From contig NZ_CALIMS010000056.1 of the NCBI RefSeq assembly GCF_938045345.1, forward strand, positions 1 to 47,139: DNA of 47,139 bases, given 5' to 3'. Source of the stretch: an uncultured Campylobacter sp. GTDB lineage: Bacteria; Campylobacterota; Campylobacteria; Campylobacterales; Campylobacteraceae. This document shows, in pieces, positions 33,106 through 40,926 of the stretch. The notes under the pieces were generated by a model, which saw only the letters and a list, made by a program, of their open reading frames with translations, was not told where the DNA came from and made no database searches. Position 1 is the stretch's first letter, and every line of letters begins with the position of its first letter. A program made the translations under genes and the position numbers.

Positions 33106-34446
33106 ATGGATTATGATATCATCGTAATAGGCTTTGGCAAAGCGGGTAAAACCCTTGCCGCAAAATCCGCTGCACTGGGCAAAAAGGTCGCTCTCATCGA
33201 GCGCTCGCCGCAGATGTACGGCGGCACCTGCATCAACGTAGGCTGCATCCCGACCAAGCGGCTAATTACCGCAAGCAAGGAAGCAGGCTTCGTAAATTTC
33301 AGCGTGCTCGGGGAGTATTTCGTACTGAGTATGCAGAAAAAGGACGAGCTCGTAGAGGCGCTGAGGGCGAAAAATTTAGCCATGCTAAAGGGAAGCCCAA
33401 ATATCGACGTAATCGACGGCGAGGGCTCATTTACGAGCGCGAATTCCGTGCGCGTGCTAAGTCCTGACGGACAAACACGTGAAATTTCAGCAGAAACGAT
33501 CGTCGTAAATACGGGCTCGAGGGAGGTCGAGCCTAGCTTTGAGGTAAGTTCTCAGATCGCTTATAGCAGCGAAGAAATTTTAAATTTAAAGATCCTGCCG
33601 AAGCATCTAGTAATCATCGGCGGCGGATTTATCGGGCTTGAGTTTGCCTCGATGTTTGCGGGATTCGGTTCGAAAGTCAGCGTGTTGATGCGATCGAAAT
33701 TTATGAAAAACGAGGATGAGGACGTGGTCGCCAGCGTCAAATCCGCTCTGCAGGCCCAAGGCGTAGAGATTATCGAGGGCTGCGAGTTTTTGAGTTTAAA
33801 GGGCGGGGAGCTAAAATTTAACCTCGCGGGCGAGAGCAGGCTGATCGCGGCGGATGCATTTTTATACGCCCTCGGTCGTCGCGCGAATACGGGTGAGCTA
33901 AATTTAGCCGCTGCGGGAGTGCAGACGGACGCGCACGGCAATATCATCACGAATGAGCATCTGCAAAGCTCGACTGCTGGCATCTACGCGGCAGGCGACG
34001 TGCGTGGCGGCGAGATGTTTACCTACACGAGCCTGGATGATTTCAGGATCATTTTTAGCGCGCTTTTCGGAGACGGCGCGCGCACTACGAAAAATCGCAC
34101 GCCGCATGCAAGCGTGCTGTTTACCCGCACGCCGCTAGCTCGCATCGGCCTTAGCGAGAGGCAGGCAAGAGAGAGTGGGCGCGAGATCAAGGTGCTGAAG
34201 CTTTCGATGGCGGCGGTGCCCGGCGCCAAGGTCGTAGCGCACGACGAGGGAATGATGAAAGCGGTCGTGGACGCAGCTAGCGGCGAAATTTTAGGCGCGG
34301 CGCTTCACTGCGTAAACGCGCACGAGATCGTTAATGAGCTGGCGATCGCCATGGCGCTGGGAGCGAAGGCGGACTTTTTCAAAAATCAAATTTTTACGCA
34401 TCCTAGCATCAGCGAGGCGCTGAACGATCTTTTCGGACAGTTTTAA
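33106..34446 (+). CDS. rclA: RclA-type FAD/NAD(P) flavoprotein disulfide reductase
   Basis: A 446-residue pyridine nucleotide-disulfide oxidoreductase. FAD site IIVIGFGKAGKTLAAKSAAL; redox pair in MYGGTCINVGCIPTK (CxxxxC); NAD(P) site VIIGGGFIGLEFASMFAGFG; second FAD motif GIYAAGDVRGGEMFTYTSLD; C-terminal dimer domain FTHPSISEALNDLF. The GFGKAGKTLA and MYGGTCIN segments and overall length match E. coli RclA, a Cu(II) reductase protecting against reactive chlorine, better than lipoamide or mercuric reductases. An AAAGGAT site precedes the ATG. rclB, rclC and the AraC-type rclR are absent; a TetR gene lies upstream. It ends in a strong hairpin. Confidence 0.82.
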   Translation: MDYDIIVIGFGKAGKTLAAKSAALGKKVALIERSPQMYGGTCINVGCIPTKRLITASKEAGFVNFSVLGEYFVLSMQKKDELVEALRAKNLAMLKGSPNIDVIDGEGSFTSANSVRVLSPDGQTREISAETIVVNTGSREVEPSFEVSSQIAYSSEEILNLKILPKHLVIIGGGFIGLEFASMFAGFGSKVSVLMRSKFMKNEDEDVVASVKSALQAQGVEIIEGCEFLSLKGGELKFNLAGESRLIAADAFLYALGRRANTGELNLAAAGVQTDAHGNIITNEHLQSSTAGIYAAGDVRGGEMFTYTSLDDFRIIFSALFGDGARTTKNRTPHASVLFTRTPLARIGLSERQARESGREIKVLKLSMAAVPGAKVVAHDEGMMKAVVDAASGEILGAALHCVNAHEIVNELAIAMALGAKADFFKNQIFTHPSISEALNDLFGQF

Positions 34447-34451
34447 ATTTG

Positions 34452-34505
34452 AAATTTACGGCGCTCGGGCTTGGCAATGCCCGGGCGCCATGACGTAAAT
34501 TTATC
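34452..34505. terminator. long hairpin between rclA and the AT-rich array
   Basis: GGCGCTCGGGC (34460-34470) pairs with GCCCGGGCGCC (34479-34489) with one G-T wobble. It is flanked by AAATTTAC and GTAAATTT, which extend the symmetry. It sits just after rclA and faces the end of the convergent array, so it could act in both directions. The T run is short. Confidence 0.5.
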
Positions 34506-34623
34506 GTGAAATTTAATGCGTAGGGGCGGGTTAAATTTAGACTGGGTTAAATAATTTGAGCCCTTACCGTCCACTTCTTTCTTGGCTACCAAAAGTTAGC
34601 TATAAAAGAAATGATTGAAATAG

Positions 34624-35181
34624 TTAATTGATAAAATATTCGCGTTTAGGAATAGCAAGATCGCAATCTATTCGGCACTCGGTAAGAGTATGCGGATAAA
34701 ATTTCTTCTCGCAGTTTATACAGGCGAAAACGATTTCGTCCGTCGCTTCATTCAACATAACTCTATAATCGCTAGGCGACCATTGCGGGCATTCGCATGC
34801 CAAGTCCAAATCCACGCTAACTACCAAGCTATCGAATATAATCGAGTTTAATTCCTCGTAGACCAGTCTTAAGCTCTTTTGATCTTTCAGCGCTCTAATT
34901 TTATTTATCAAGCGGTATTTGTCCGATTTGATGATCTTTACGCCAAAGAATTTCTTTGCTTTTCCGTCGCCGTAAATCGATAGCTCGGTCGGATAATCTT
35001 TAAAATTTAACTTTAACAGCTCGTCCAAGCCGCAACCGTCGTATTCTTTCATACGAAATAAAATTTTATTTTCAATAAACCATGTCGCTATGCAGCAGCA
35101 TACTTGCTCGGGATCAAGAGAACGTAAATTTAAAATTTTATTTTCCAGTGATACGCATAAATTTCTAATTTTGGGCTGCAT
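34624..35181 (-). CDS. AT-rich array: unknown protein with Cys-rich C-terminus
   Basis: A 185-residue protein I do not recognise. Cysteines occur as VCCCIATW in the first third and as ACECPQW and ACINCEKKFYPH near the C-terminus; with the late CRIDCD they resemble a zinc-binding knuckle pair. No signal peptide or membrane segment. It is the last gene of a minus-strand series; the upstream neighbour ends 11 bases before its ATG and an AAAGGAT site lies between. The composition is far more AT-rich than the flanking rclA. Context suggests an immunity-like or cargo gene. Confidence 0.6.
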   Translation of the reverse strand: MQPKIRNLCVSLENKILNLRSLDPEQVCCCIATWFIENKILFRMKEYDGCGLDELLKLNFKDYPTELSIYGDGKAKKFFGVKIIKSDKYRLINKIRALKDQKSLRLVYEELNSIIFDSLVVSVDLDLACECPQWSPSDYRVMLNEATDEIVFACINCEKKFYPHTLTECRIDCDLAIPKREYFIN

Positions 35182-35192
35182 TATTTAATCCT

Positions 35193-35561
35193 TTATTTAT
35201 CCCCAAATATCAAATAGGCTAAATTTTTACTCAAATTCCCATACGCAACTACCCAGTATTCTCGTATGATATTTTTGATTTGCAAGTTATCGTCCAGAAA
35301 GTCGGCAAATATTTTAATTCTATCCCCGTCTACCGTGCCTAGCTCTTCATCCTCTTTCTCAAACGAAGCGACAATTAAATGCGACAGAGCAATCTTATCG
35401 TGGAAATTTAATGTCTTGTTTTCTAGTAGATTTAGCATAGACGTAATTTTGCCGATGTCTGCTAATTCTAGCTCCCAATCTTGCTCATCTCCCGTCGAAT
35501 CTAACCCTAAAAGCTTATTTAATTTTATCGCGCTTTCTTTTCTTACGAAATAATCGGTCAT
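35193..35561 (-). CDS. AT-rich array: small acidic unknown protein
   Basis: A 122-residue acidic, helical, soluble protein (segments QDWELELADIGKITSMLNLL and KIFADFLDDNLQIKNIIREY). Small acidic single-domain proteins like this are common among toxin-immunity genes, but no family is recognised. Same strand as neighbours, AAAGGAT site before the ATG. Confidence 0.55.
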   Translation of the reverse strand: MTDYFVRKESAIKLNKLLGLDSTGDEQDWELELADIGKITSMLNLLENKTLNFHDKIALSHLIVASFEKEDEELGTVDGDRIKIFADFLDDNLQIKNIIREYWVVAYGNLSKNLAYLIFGDK

Positions 35562-35596
35562 TTTATTATCCTTTATAATGTTTTTAGCTGTGATAC

Positions 35597-36079
35597 TTAG
35601 CCGTCCGCGCTATCTAGCAGTTTCCTAGAATTTTGCAAAGCCCGTACGAAATTTTCGAGCTCTACGCAGTCTTTTAATACAAATCCAAAATTTAACAAAC
35701 CCACCGATAGGGCGCCACCTTCTTTTATGACGCGGGCTATTACATTTCCTTTATGCTCTATACTCACTTTATTTTCATATCTTGTAAATTTAAAGATATT
35801 TTTCGAGCATCTTCCGTTTCTTTTTGAAAATTTCTCAAATTGCTCCGTAAAATTCGGTCTTTGATTCCCATCTTTTAGCCATAATCCCCCGGCATATAGC
35901 GCCCATATAAGCTCGTAAAAATTGATATTATGCCGAGTCTCGGTAGCAGCGACTAAAAGCTTATTTGTTTCATGGTTGATCTGTATTAAAACCTCTCTGT
36001 CCATATGCCAAATCTCGGCTACTACTTTTTCTCTATCCGGCACGGAGGCAATTAAAAATTCAAATTCATTTTTTATCAT
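35597..36079 (-). CDS. AT-rich array: unknown protein, immunity-like N-terminus
   Basis: A 160-residue soluble protein beginning EFEFLIASVPDREKVVAEIW, a strand pattern I associate with small proteins encoded beside polymorphic toxins; this is a recollection, not a match. The middle has FYELIWALYAGGLWLKDG and the C-terminal part SVGLLNFGFVLKDCVELEN. A TAGGAT site precedes the ATG. It lies between two other small genes with short gaps. Confidence 0.55.
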   Translation of the reverse strand: MIKNEFEFLIASVPDREKVVAEIWHMDREVLIQINHETNKLLVAATETRHNINFYELIWALYAGGLWLKDGNQRPNFTEQFEKFSKRNGRCSKNIFKFTRYENKVSIEHKGNVIARVIKEGGALSVGLLNFGFVLKDCVELENFVRALQNSRKLLDSADG

Positions 36080-36109
36080 ATTAAAATCCTATTTTTTGTT
36101 TTTTACTAC

Positions 36110-36513
36110 CTAATTTAATTTGAATGTTCTATCGTTCGAGCCTAAATCGTATTTATCCCATTCTTTTATGGCGTCTCGTGCCTTTTCTACTACGATATGC
36201 CAATTTGGATCCTCTATAATGGCGCGATCATCGGTTTCGTCTTTGGCTTGATAATTTTTTATAGCATCTCTAAATTCTTGCAATAATTCTATAAGTTTTG
36301 GCGGGAATCCTAAACGACAAGCCGTATTTTTTGCAAAATCGTCGAAATCAAAATCATCAAAAGTGTGCACATTAGCTCTATATACGATGAAATATGGCCC
36401 TCTACGTTGTTCTCATTCAACCAATACATTTTTTGCTGCTTTATGCTGGAAGCCTCTTCTATATTATCATAAACGCCCTTTACGCGGAATTCCTGCTCTT
36501 CTAAATTAAGCAT
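36110..36513 (-). pseudogene. AT-rich array: gene split by a frameshift
   Basis: The ATG at 36513 opens a frame (MLNLEEQEFRVKGVYDNIEE) that reads well up to ISSYIELMC, then turns into LLMILISTILQKIRLVV and stops. In the next frame the sequence resumes as TFDDFDFDDFAKNTACRLG and runs to a stop at 36110. A one-base change within the GTGCACAC stretch near 36365 would join them into an acidic protein of about 133 residues, in keeping with its neighbours. Alternatively a GTG at 36370 starts a separate 86-residue product. No family recognised. Confidence 0.55.
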
Positions 36514-36562
36514 CTATTTTCTCCATAAATTTTGTATTAAATTATTTTGTCTAAATCAAATT

Positions 36563-37072
36563 TTATTCATTTCCAATCTTAATCTCCGCAAGCGTTAATT
36601 TCGCTAAAGGATTGATAAACTTAGTGATACAATATTTATTATCGCATGTAATTACGCTTTGGCGCCCATCTACTTTCATTGCGTTGGAGCAATTCGGGCA
36701 CATTACATAGCCTTCGCCCAAATCAACGCCAATCGGAAAATTTAACCCTCTCTGCTCTTTCAAAAATCTAAAAAATTCCTCTTTTGAAATTTTGATATTA
36801 GAAAATAATCGAAAAATTTCTTCTGCCTTTTGCCTTATCTCGCCTTCTTTAAAAAATACGTTAGGAGCCTTTTTAAAATCTTCATCAAACTCAAAAAATC
36901 TACCCGTCATCATATCCAATTCTTTTAATGCCTGCCCTTCCGCTTTATTGGTTGCGCAATATTGCGATTCCAAATCATACATCTTATAAAATTCATCGCA
37001 AAACAGCTCTATATCGCACCAATCGGATAGAAATCCAGCTACTAAATAATACAATTCTTCATTTTGCTGCAT
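36563..37072 (-). CDS. colicin-like immunity domain protein with zinc ribbon
   Basis: About 169 residues from the ATG at 37072 (MQQNEELYYLVAGFLSDW); an in-frame start ten codons earlier overlaps the upstream gene. The N-terminal half is helical, with FLSDWCDIELFCDEFYKMYD and later LDMMTGRFFEFDEDFKKAPN and KEGEIRQKAEEIF. This resembles the self-protective colicin-like immunity family (PF09204 layout: helix, 'D-F---' segment, 'E-ELR--V'). The C-terminal part is a zinc ribbon, CPNCSNAM then CDNKYC. If right, it neutralises a nuclease-type toxin; no toxin gene is in the window. Confidence 0.55.
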   Translation of the reverse strand: MQQNEELYYLVAGFLSDWCDIELFCDEFYKMYDLESQYCATNKAEGQALKELDMMTGRFFEFDEDFKKAPNVFFKEGEIRQKAEEIFRLFSNIKISKEEFFRFLKEQRGLNFPIGVDLGEGYVMCPNCSNAMKVDGRQSVITCDNKYCITKFINPLAKLTLAEIKIGNE

Positions 37073-37085
37073 ATTTCGCCTCATT

Positions 37086-37400
37086 TTAAATTTTATCGCC
37101 ATTTTTATTATTTACGCCTTTTAGAATTTCATGCAATAGCTCGTTTTCGGCGGCATTTTTCTCATCTAATATTGATACGCCCATAGTTGTTGGAGTTATC
37201 TTAGATAAAAATAGATTTACAAGCTCTGTTTTTTCATCGATTCCGTATGACAATGTAACTATATCCAATAAATCGTGCCGCTCTATAAAACTATCAAAGA
37301 TATCTTCTAATTGCGACGCTTTCTCTGCGTAGAAGAATATCCACTTGACGCCTATAAGAAAATCCGTTGTGATATTACTAAAGATATCTACCTTATCCAT
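37086..37400 (-). CDS. AT-rich array: small unknown protein
   Basis: A 104-residue acidic protein (MDKVDIFSNITTDFLIGVKW; later FIERHDLLDIVTLSYGIDEK). It has alternating hydrophobic segments but no clear membrane helix. It ends 13 bases before the colicin-immunity-like gene. No family recognised. Confidence 0.5.
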   Translation of the reverse strand: MDKVDIFSNITTDFLIGVKWIFFYAEKASQLEDIFDSFIERHDLLDIVTLSYGIDEKTELVNLFLSKITPTTMGVSILDEKNAAENELLHEILKGVNNKNGDKI

Positions 37401-37492
37401 AAAGTGCTATCCGATAAGCAAATATATCCGAGCTGCTTTTAGGTAAAGAGTTAAGCTCATAAATAGAACCGATATTTTTGTAATTTATCATT

Positions 37493-37924
37493 TTATTTCT
37501 CACTTCCTTGCTTTTTTATCGTCTTTAACCACTCTTTTTCAAATTTATAATATCTTTCAAGCTTTTTATTCTTTTCTATTTGATCCGATTTTTCTATCTC
37601 GGCATAATCTTGCAGCTCGCCTCCGCATTTAGGGCAAACGCTCCTATCTTTAACGTCCGAGAAATTATAAAATTTAAAACACCCTTTGCAACGCATAAAT
37701 TTAGGATAATATTTTATGCTTTTTTCGGAGCGAAAAGCAAGATATAAAAAGAAAACGCACGCCGCAAAGCATAAAATTCCTATGATGGTACGCAGATATG
37801 CGCTATCAAGCTTTACTGGTGCCATAAAGCCGGGTTTTATATCGACTTTTCCCGATAGAGCGGCCGCCAGTCCCCATGTGAAAAAAGCAAAAAAGCCGAT
37901 TAATGCGAAAATTCTATTTAGCAT
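37493..37924 (-). CDS. membrane zinc-ribbon protein, paralog A
   Basis: A 143-residue protein with two membrane helices (IFALIGFFAFFTWGLAAALS, and TIIGILCFAACVFFLYLAFR). A cytoplasmic zinc ribbon follows: RCKGCFKFYNFSDVKDRSVC, then PKCGGEL. A lysine-rich tail ends it. The next gene upstream encodes a paralog with the same architecture. An AGAGGAA site precedes the ATG. Function unknown; immunity proteins against membrane-active toxins often have two or more helices, so this is one possibility. Confidence 0.6.
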   Translation of the reverse strand: MLNRIFALIGFFAFFTWGLAAALSGKVDIKPGFMAPVKLDSAYLRTIIGILCFAACVFFLYLAFRSEKSIKYYPKFMRCKGCFKFYNFSDVKDRSVCPKCGGELQDYAEIEKSDQIEKNKKLERYYKFEKEWLKTIKKQGSEK

Positions 37925-37955
37925 TTTTATATATTCCTCTATAACAAATCAAATT

Positions 37956-38360
37956 TCATCGCTTTTTAAATTTACGCTTTTTGATCTTTGGAGCTTTAGC
38001 CCTTTGATCGGAGGCGTTTCTTTCCCGGTAGTCGCCGTCATTATACTCCGTAAGCTTTTTGCCGCAGTCCGGGCAAATTTGATCCGTATCTTTGACATCC
38101 TCGTACATGTAAAATTTACAGCAGTCCTTACACCACATATACTTCGGATATCTTTTTATGTTCTTTTCAGAGCGGAAGGCGAGGTAAAAGAAGCAAATGC
38201 CCGCTATTAAAAATACAGTTGCGGGTAATACCCATAAAATACCCGCATCATCAAATTTAATATATTTCTCGCCTATCTTTATATTTTTATTTACTGCAAA
38301 AATTATAAGGTATAAAAAGAATACTACGCCAAGAAAAAAATAGCCGATCCTATCTGACAT
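37956..38360 (-). CDS. membrane zinc-ribbon protein, paralog B
   Basis: A 134-residue paralog of the preceding entry. Helices: GYFFLGVVFFLYLIIFAV and ILWVLPATVFLIAGICFFYL. The shared core is FYLAFRSEKNIKRYPKYMWC, followed by KDCCKFYMYEDVKD and CPDCGKKL, nearly the same as in paralog A, with both CxxC knuckles kept. The tail is highly basic (KAPKIKKRKFKKR). The conserved helix-ribbon junction and divergent first helix indicate tandem duplication followed by divergence of the membrane part. Confidence 0.6.
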   Translation of the reverse strand: MSDRIGYFFLGVVFFLYLIIFAVNKNIKIGEKYIKFDDAGILWVLPATVFLIAGICFFYLAFRSEKNIKRYPKYMWCKDCCKFYMYEDVKDTDQICPDCGKKLTEYNDGDYRERNASDQRAKAPKIKKRKFKKR

Positions 38361-38463
38361 TTTGCTGCTTCTTTTCGTTATGCTTTGCTTTATTCATCGT
38401 ATTTGCGCCATACGCCTAACCCTTTAAATTTTATAGTTTTATCCGTGCTGTCATATGCAAATT

Positions 38464-38784
38464 TCATTCCGTAATGAACTGCCTATAAGGATTCGGTACC
38501 GTCGGATGTTTGGAAAATAGCAATGGCATATATTCGTAAATATCTACCATAACGATCTCTTGATACACATTATCTAGCCGCCAATCTATTTTGTCGTAGC
38601 GCTTGTTTTCATCATGCATATCTTCTATAAGAAGATCACCATTTTTTATACCAAAATTTATAATTAGATCGAGCTCCTCTAGCGTGTATCCCCAATCTAT
38701 ATGGAAAAATTTAAATACTACGGATATGATCCCGTCTCCTTCGATTGCGGAGGATAATAACTCTACAATGTGCTTTTCTCTCAT
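38464..38784 (-). CDS. AT-rich array: small acidic unknown protein
   Basis: A 106-residue soluble acidic protein (FKFFHIDWGYTLEELDLIIN; YDKIDWRLDNVYQEIVMVD). It lies 54 bases after the Imm32-like gene as now read; with one or two more bases in the G tract that gene would end much nearer. An AAGGAAGG site precedes the ATG. No family recognised. Confidence 0.5.
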   Translation of the reverse strand: MREKHIVELLSSAIEGDGIISVVFKFFHIDWGYTLEELDLIINFGIKNGDLLIEDMHDENKRYDKIDWRLDNVYQEIVMVDIYEYMPLLFSKHPTVPNPYRQFITE

Positions 38785-38838
38785 TGTCGCCTTCCTTTAG
38801 CATAAAAATTTATCTTTATCGCTCGGTATCTTTTTGGT

Positions 38839-39138
38839 TTATAAGTTCCGCCGAGCCCCCCCCTCAAGCGAATTATACTCATCCAGATGTATATGCGAAT
38901 GTTTCGGCACGGAATCTTGCGCTAAAGTAAGCAAATGCCTGGCAAGAGATATAAGTCTGCTTTTATTTGCCCTTATAGTAACTTCGTTTCCTGGAGTATT
39001 GACGGAGATCGCGAAGTCCTTTTCCCATTGTAGCTGCAGTCCCTTTTCTGTGCAGTAATCTAATGTTTTTATAACATACTGTCCCATATAGCGCCGATAC
39101 TCCTTTCTAAATTTAATCGGTTGCCGATAAAAATTCAT
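38839..39138 (-). CDS. Imm32-like immunity protein with a G8 tract at the 3' end
   Basis: A 99-residue protein whose second half matches my memory of the immunity protein 32 family: SVNTPGNEVTIRANKSRLIS, LARHLLTLAQD, then VPKHSHIHLDEYNSLE. As read, it ends LEGGARRNL at 38839. The codons for EGGA lie in a run of eight G. One more G would give LEGGGSAELINQKDTER, which looks more like the usual family ending (SLEDGS-ELII). Two more would extend it to the next gene's start. It is the first gene of the array after tRNA-Val. Its cognate toxin is not in the window. Confidence 0.65.
   Translation of the reverse strand: MNFYRQPIKFRKEYRRYMGQYVIKTLDYCTEKGLQLQWEKDFAISVNTPGNEVTIRANKSRLISLARHLLTLAQDSVPKHSHIHLDEYNSLEGGARRNL
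38856..38863 (-). repeat. G8 homopolymer, candidate phase-variation tract
   Basis: Eight consecutive G on the minus strand inside the Imm32-like gene. It is the only run of this length of G or C that I noticed in the window. Campylobacter uses such tracts for slipped-strand phase variation. Here a change of one base alters only the last residues. Confidence 0.6.
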
Positions 39139-39332
39139 CTCATTGATCGCTTAATCGATCTCATAGTATTTCGGGAAAAATTATATCTAAAATAAAAATG
39201 AAAGATGTTGGAATAACTAAATTTAAGGCAGGCGCTGTGCGCGAAAATGAAGTGGATTAAAATTTGAAAACAACTTAAGCAGGAATTAAAGAGAAGTAAA
39301 AAGAAGTGACTGAAACTTAAAGATAGCTTAAA

Positions 39333-39408
39333 TGGTGGTCCCGATTGGACTCGAACCAACGACTTCCACCATGTCAAGGTGACACTCTACCAACTGAGTT
39401 ACGGGGCC
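39333..39408 (-). tRNA. tRNA-Val (anticodon GAC)
   Basis: A 76-base cloverleaf with encoded CCA. The D arm is ACTC/GAGT, the anticodon stem CACC/GGTG holds loop TTGACAT (anticodon GAC), and the T arm contains GGTTCGAGTCC. The acceptor stem GGCCCCG/CGGGACC has one C-A mismatch at pair 3-70. Its 3' end faces the AT-rich array 195 bases away, the usual side for islands that integrate at tRNA genes. Confidence 0.9.
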
Positions 39409-39422
39409 AAAAAAGAAACGGC

Positions 39423-39428
39423 AGTATA
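39423..39428 (-). promoter_or_regulatory. -10 box for tRNA-Val
   Basis: TATACT on the minus strand in TTTTGATATACTGCC, 14 bases before the tRNA 5' end, with a T7 run just upstream as in Campylobacter promoters. Confidence 0.5.
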
Positions 39429-39766
39429 TCAAAAAAATCTCTCAATAGCAAGCAAATTTTAACTTTTCGTGAAATTCCGCCGAAATTCTATACAAGATTT
39501 CGCCGCGACGTAAAATGCCGTCGAAATTTTGCGCAAAATTTCACCACCATGCCGAAGCTCCGCGCAAAATTCTATCCCGCAACTAAATTTCGCAATCCCA
39601 CGCGGAATTTTATCACGCTTGCACGACGCTCGCGTGTTTCGCTCTACCTTATTCTGCTCCGCTTTGTTTTATCTAGTCGCTTTGCTTCACCCCGCCTCGT
39701 TTCATCTACTCGCCTTGCTTCGCCCTGTATTATTTCGCCCGCTTGCCTCGCTCCGCCTTGCGCCCG
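39429..39766. repeat. gene-free spacer with two repeat types
   Basis: The left half has units such as GAAATTCCGCCG and GCAAAATTTCACC. The right half (39640-39766) is a pyrimidine-rich degenerate repeat with TCGCCTTGCTTCGCCC, TTGCTTCACCCCGCC and TTGCCTCGCTCCGCC recurring. Open frames here are translations of the repeats. Confidence 0.5.
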
Positions 39767-40747
39767 TTAAGACGTCCAAATTTTTTTATTCAGCTTTAGA
39801 ATTTTTACGATTTGCAGCATCGCGTCCAGATCCGCTTTGATATCATTTGCGATGCGGGCATTGAGTATCGGCTGATCCAAGCTAGGCTCGAAGCTGTCGG
39901 CGCCGCGAGCTATCGCGATATAAATTTTATTTTGCTTAAAGCTCAGCGAGATATCGGATTTTACAAGCTGTTTAAGAGATAAAATTTTCTCCATCAGCGC
40001 GGGCGTCAGGACATACATAGCCGCCACCGTATCGCTTGCATAAACCGAAAAGTTTGCATTGAAGTCCGCGTTATCTATCGGGATTTTGCGGCTGCTCCAT
40101 AGCTTGCGCGGTAGTGCAGACGGCGGCAAATCTATGCCTGTGGGTGCCGCCGGGCCCGAAAAAACAAAAACATCGGAGCCAATTTTTTTATTAAAATTTG
40201 CCACAAAAAAAGGCCCCTCGAAAAATGTAGTGTAACTCTTTTTAAAAAACGATGAAGTTCCCCTACCGGTCTCCTTTTCCAGCCTTATATCGCAAAACAT
40301 AAAATCCACTCCGTCCGCGCTTGCGTAAACCAGATCATCCGCGCGAAATCTATCAAATCCGTCAAATATCTCGCTTGCTCTTACCTCTTTTTCCTGAAAA
40401 AGCGCGCCCATTTTATACGAAAAGCCCAGCCTTTCGATATAGGGCTTGAGATAAAGCTCTTTGTATCGCAGCACAAACCGCTCGGTTTTGCGCTCGAAAA
40501 TCCACTCGTAAAATTTGTCCCGCATGCCGATTATTGCTAAAATAGACGTGACCAAAAGAAATAAACTCTCTACGCCGAGATCGAGTTTTGGAAAATTAAG
40601 AAAGATGATTATCAATGCGAGCGCGAGCATCGGACCAAACACCGCAAACGCTACGAGATAACTTAAAATTTTCCAAAGCTTGCGACTTTTCTTAAGCTGC
40701 TTGCGCTGCTTTTCTAACTCTATGACGGTTTTAATATCCACGCCCAA
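39767..40747 (-). CDS. DUF3137 family membrane protein
   Basis: A 326-residue protein with two N-terminal membrane helices (about 28-52 and 60-80; ILSYLVAFAVFGPMLALAL) and a cytoplasmic C-terminal domain. The core features of DUF3137 proteins are present: Y-K-GALFQEKEVRASEIFDG-D, FMFCDIRLEKETG, TFFEGPFFVANFNKKI and SDISLSFKQNKIYIAI. Function of the family is unknown. It stands downstream of dxr in the same direction but 180 bases away, so shared transcription is uncertain. Confidence 0.65.
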   Translation of the reverse strand: MGVDIKTVIELEKQRKQLKKSRKLWKILSYLVAFAVFGPMLALALIIIFLNFPKLDLGVESLFLLVTSILAIIGMRDKFYEWIFERKTERFVLRYKELYLKPYIERLGFSYKMGALFQEKEVRASEIFDGFDRFRADDLVYASADGVDFMFCDIRLEKETGRGTSSFFKKSYTTFFEGPFFVANFNKKIGSDVFVFSGPAAPTGIDLPPSALPRKLWSSRKIPIDNADFNANFSVYASDTVAAMYVLTPALMEKILSLKQLVKSDISLSFKQNKIYIAIARGADSFEPSLDQPILNARIANDIKADLDAMLQIVKILKLNKKIWTS

Positions 40748-40926
40748 CCTCTAATTATTAAATTTAATGGCGCAACCTTGCGGCACAGCGTAAATCTGCG
40801 CCCGATACAGCGCAATAGGCGCACGCTGTTTAGAGCCGCTAAATTTTACGGCTGCTTGCGCGAGCCGCGCGCAGTGAAATTTGCCGCCACGCTCAACTTG
40901 TAGCATAAATCCCGTGATTAAAAAAT

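Noticed and set aside
33561..33983. 140-codon antisense frame in rclA
   Set aside because: rclA is unambiguous here; the antisense frame lacks coding character.
34447..34623. Direct repeat of the tRNA-Val 3' end as island attachment site
   Set aside because: Looked for the tRNA 3' sequence at the left end of the AT-rich array; nothing comparable seen.
39345..39840. Plus-strand frames over tRNA-Val and the spacer
   Set aside because: They cross the tRNA and translate pyrimidine-rich repeats.
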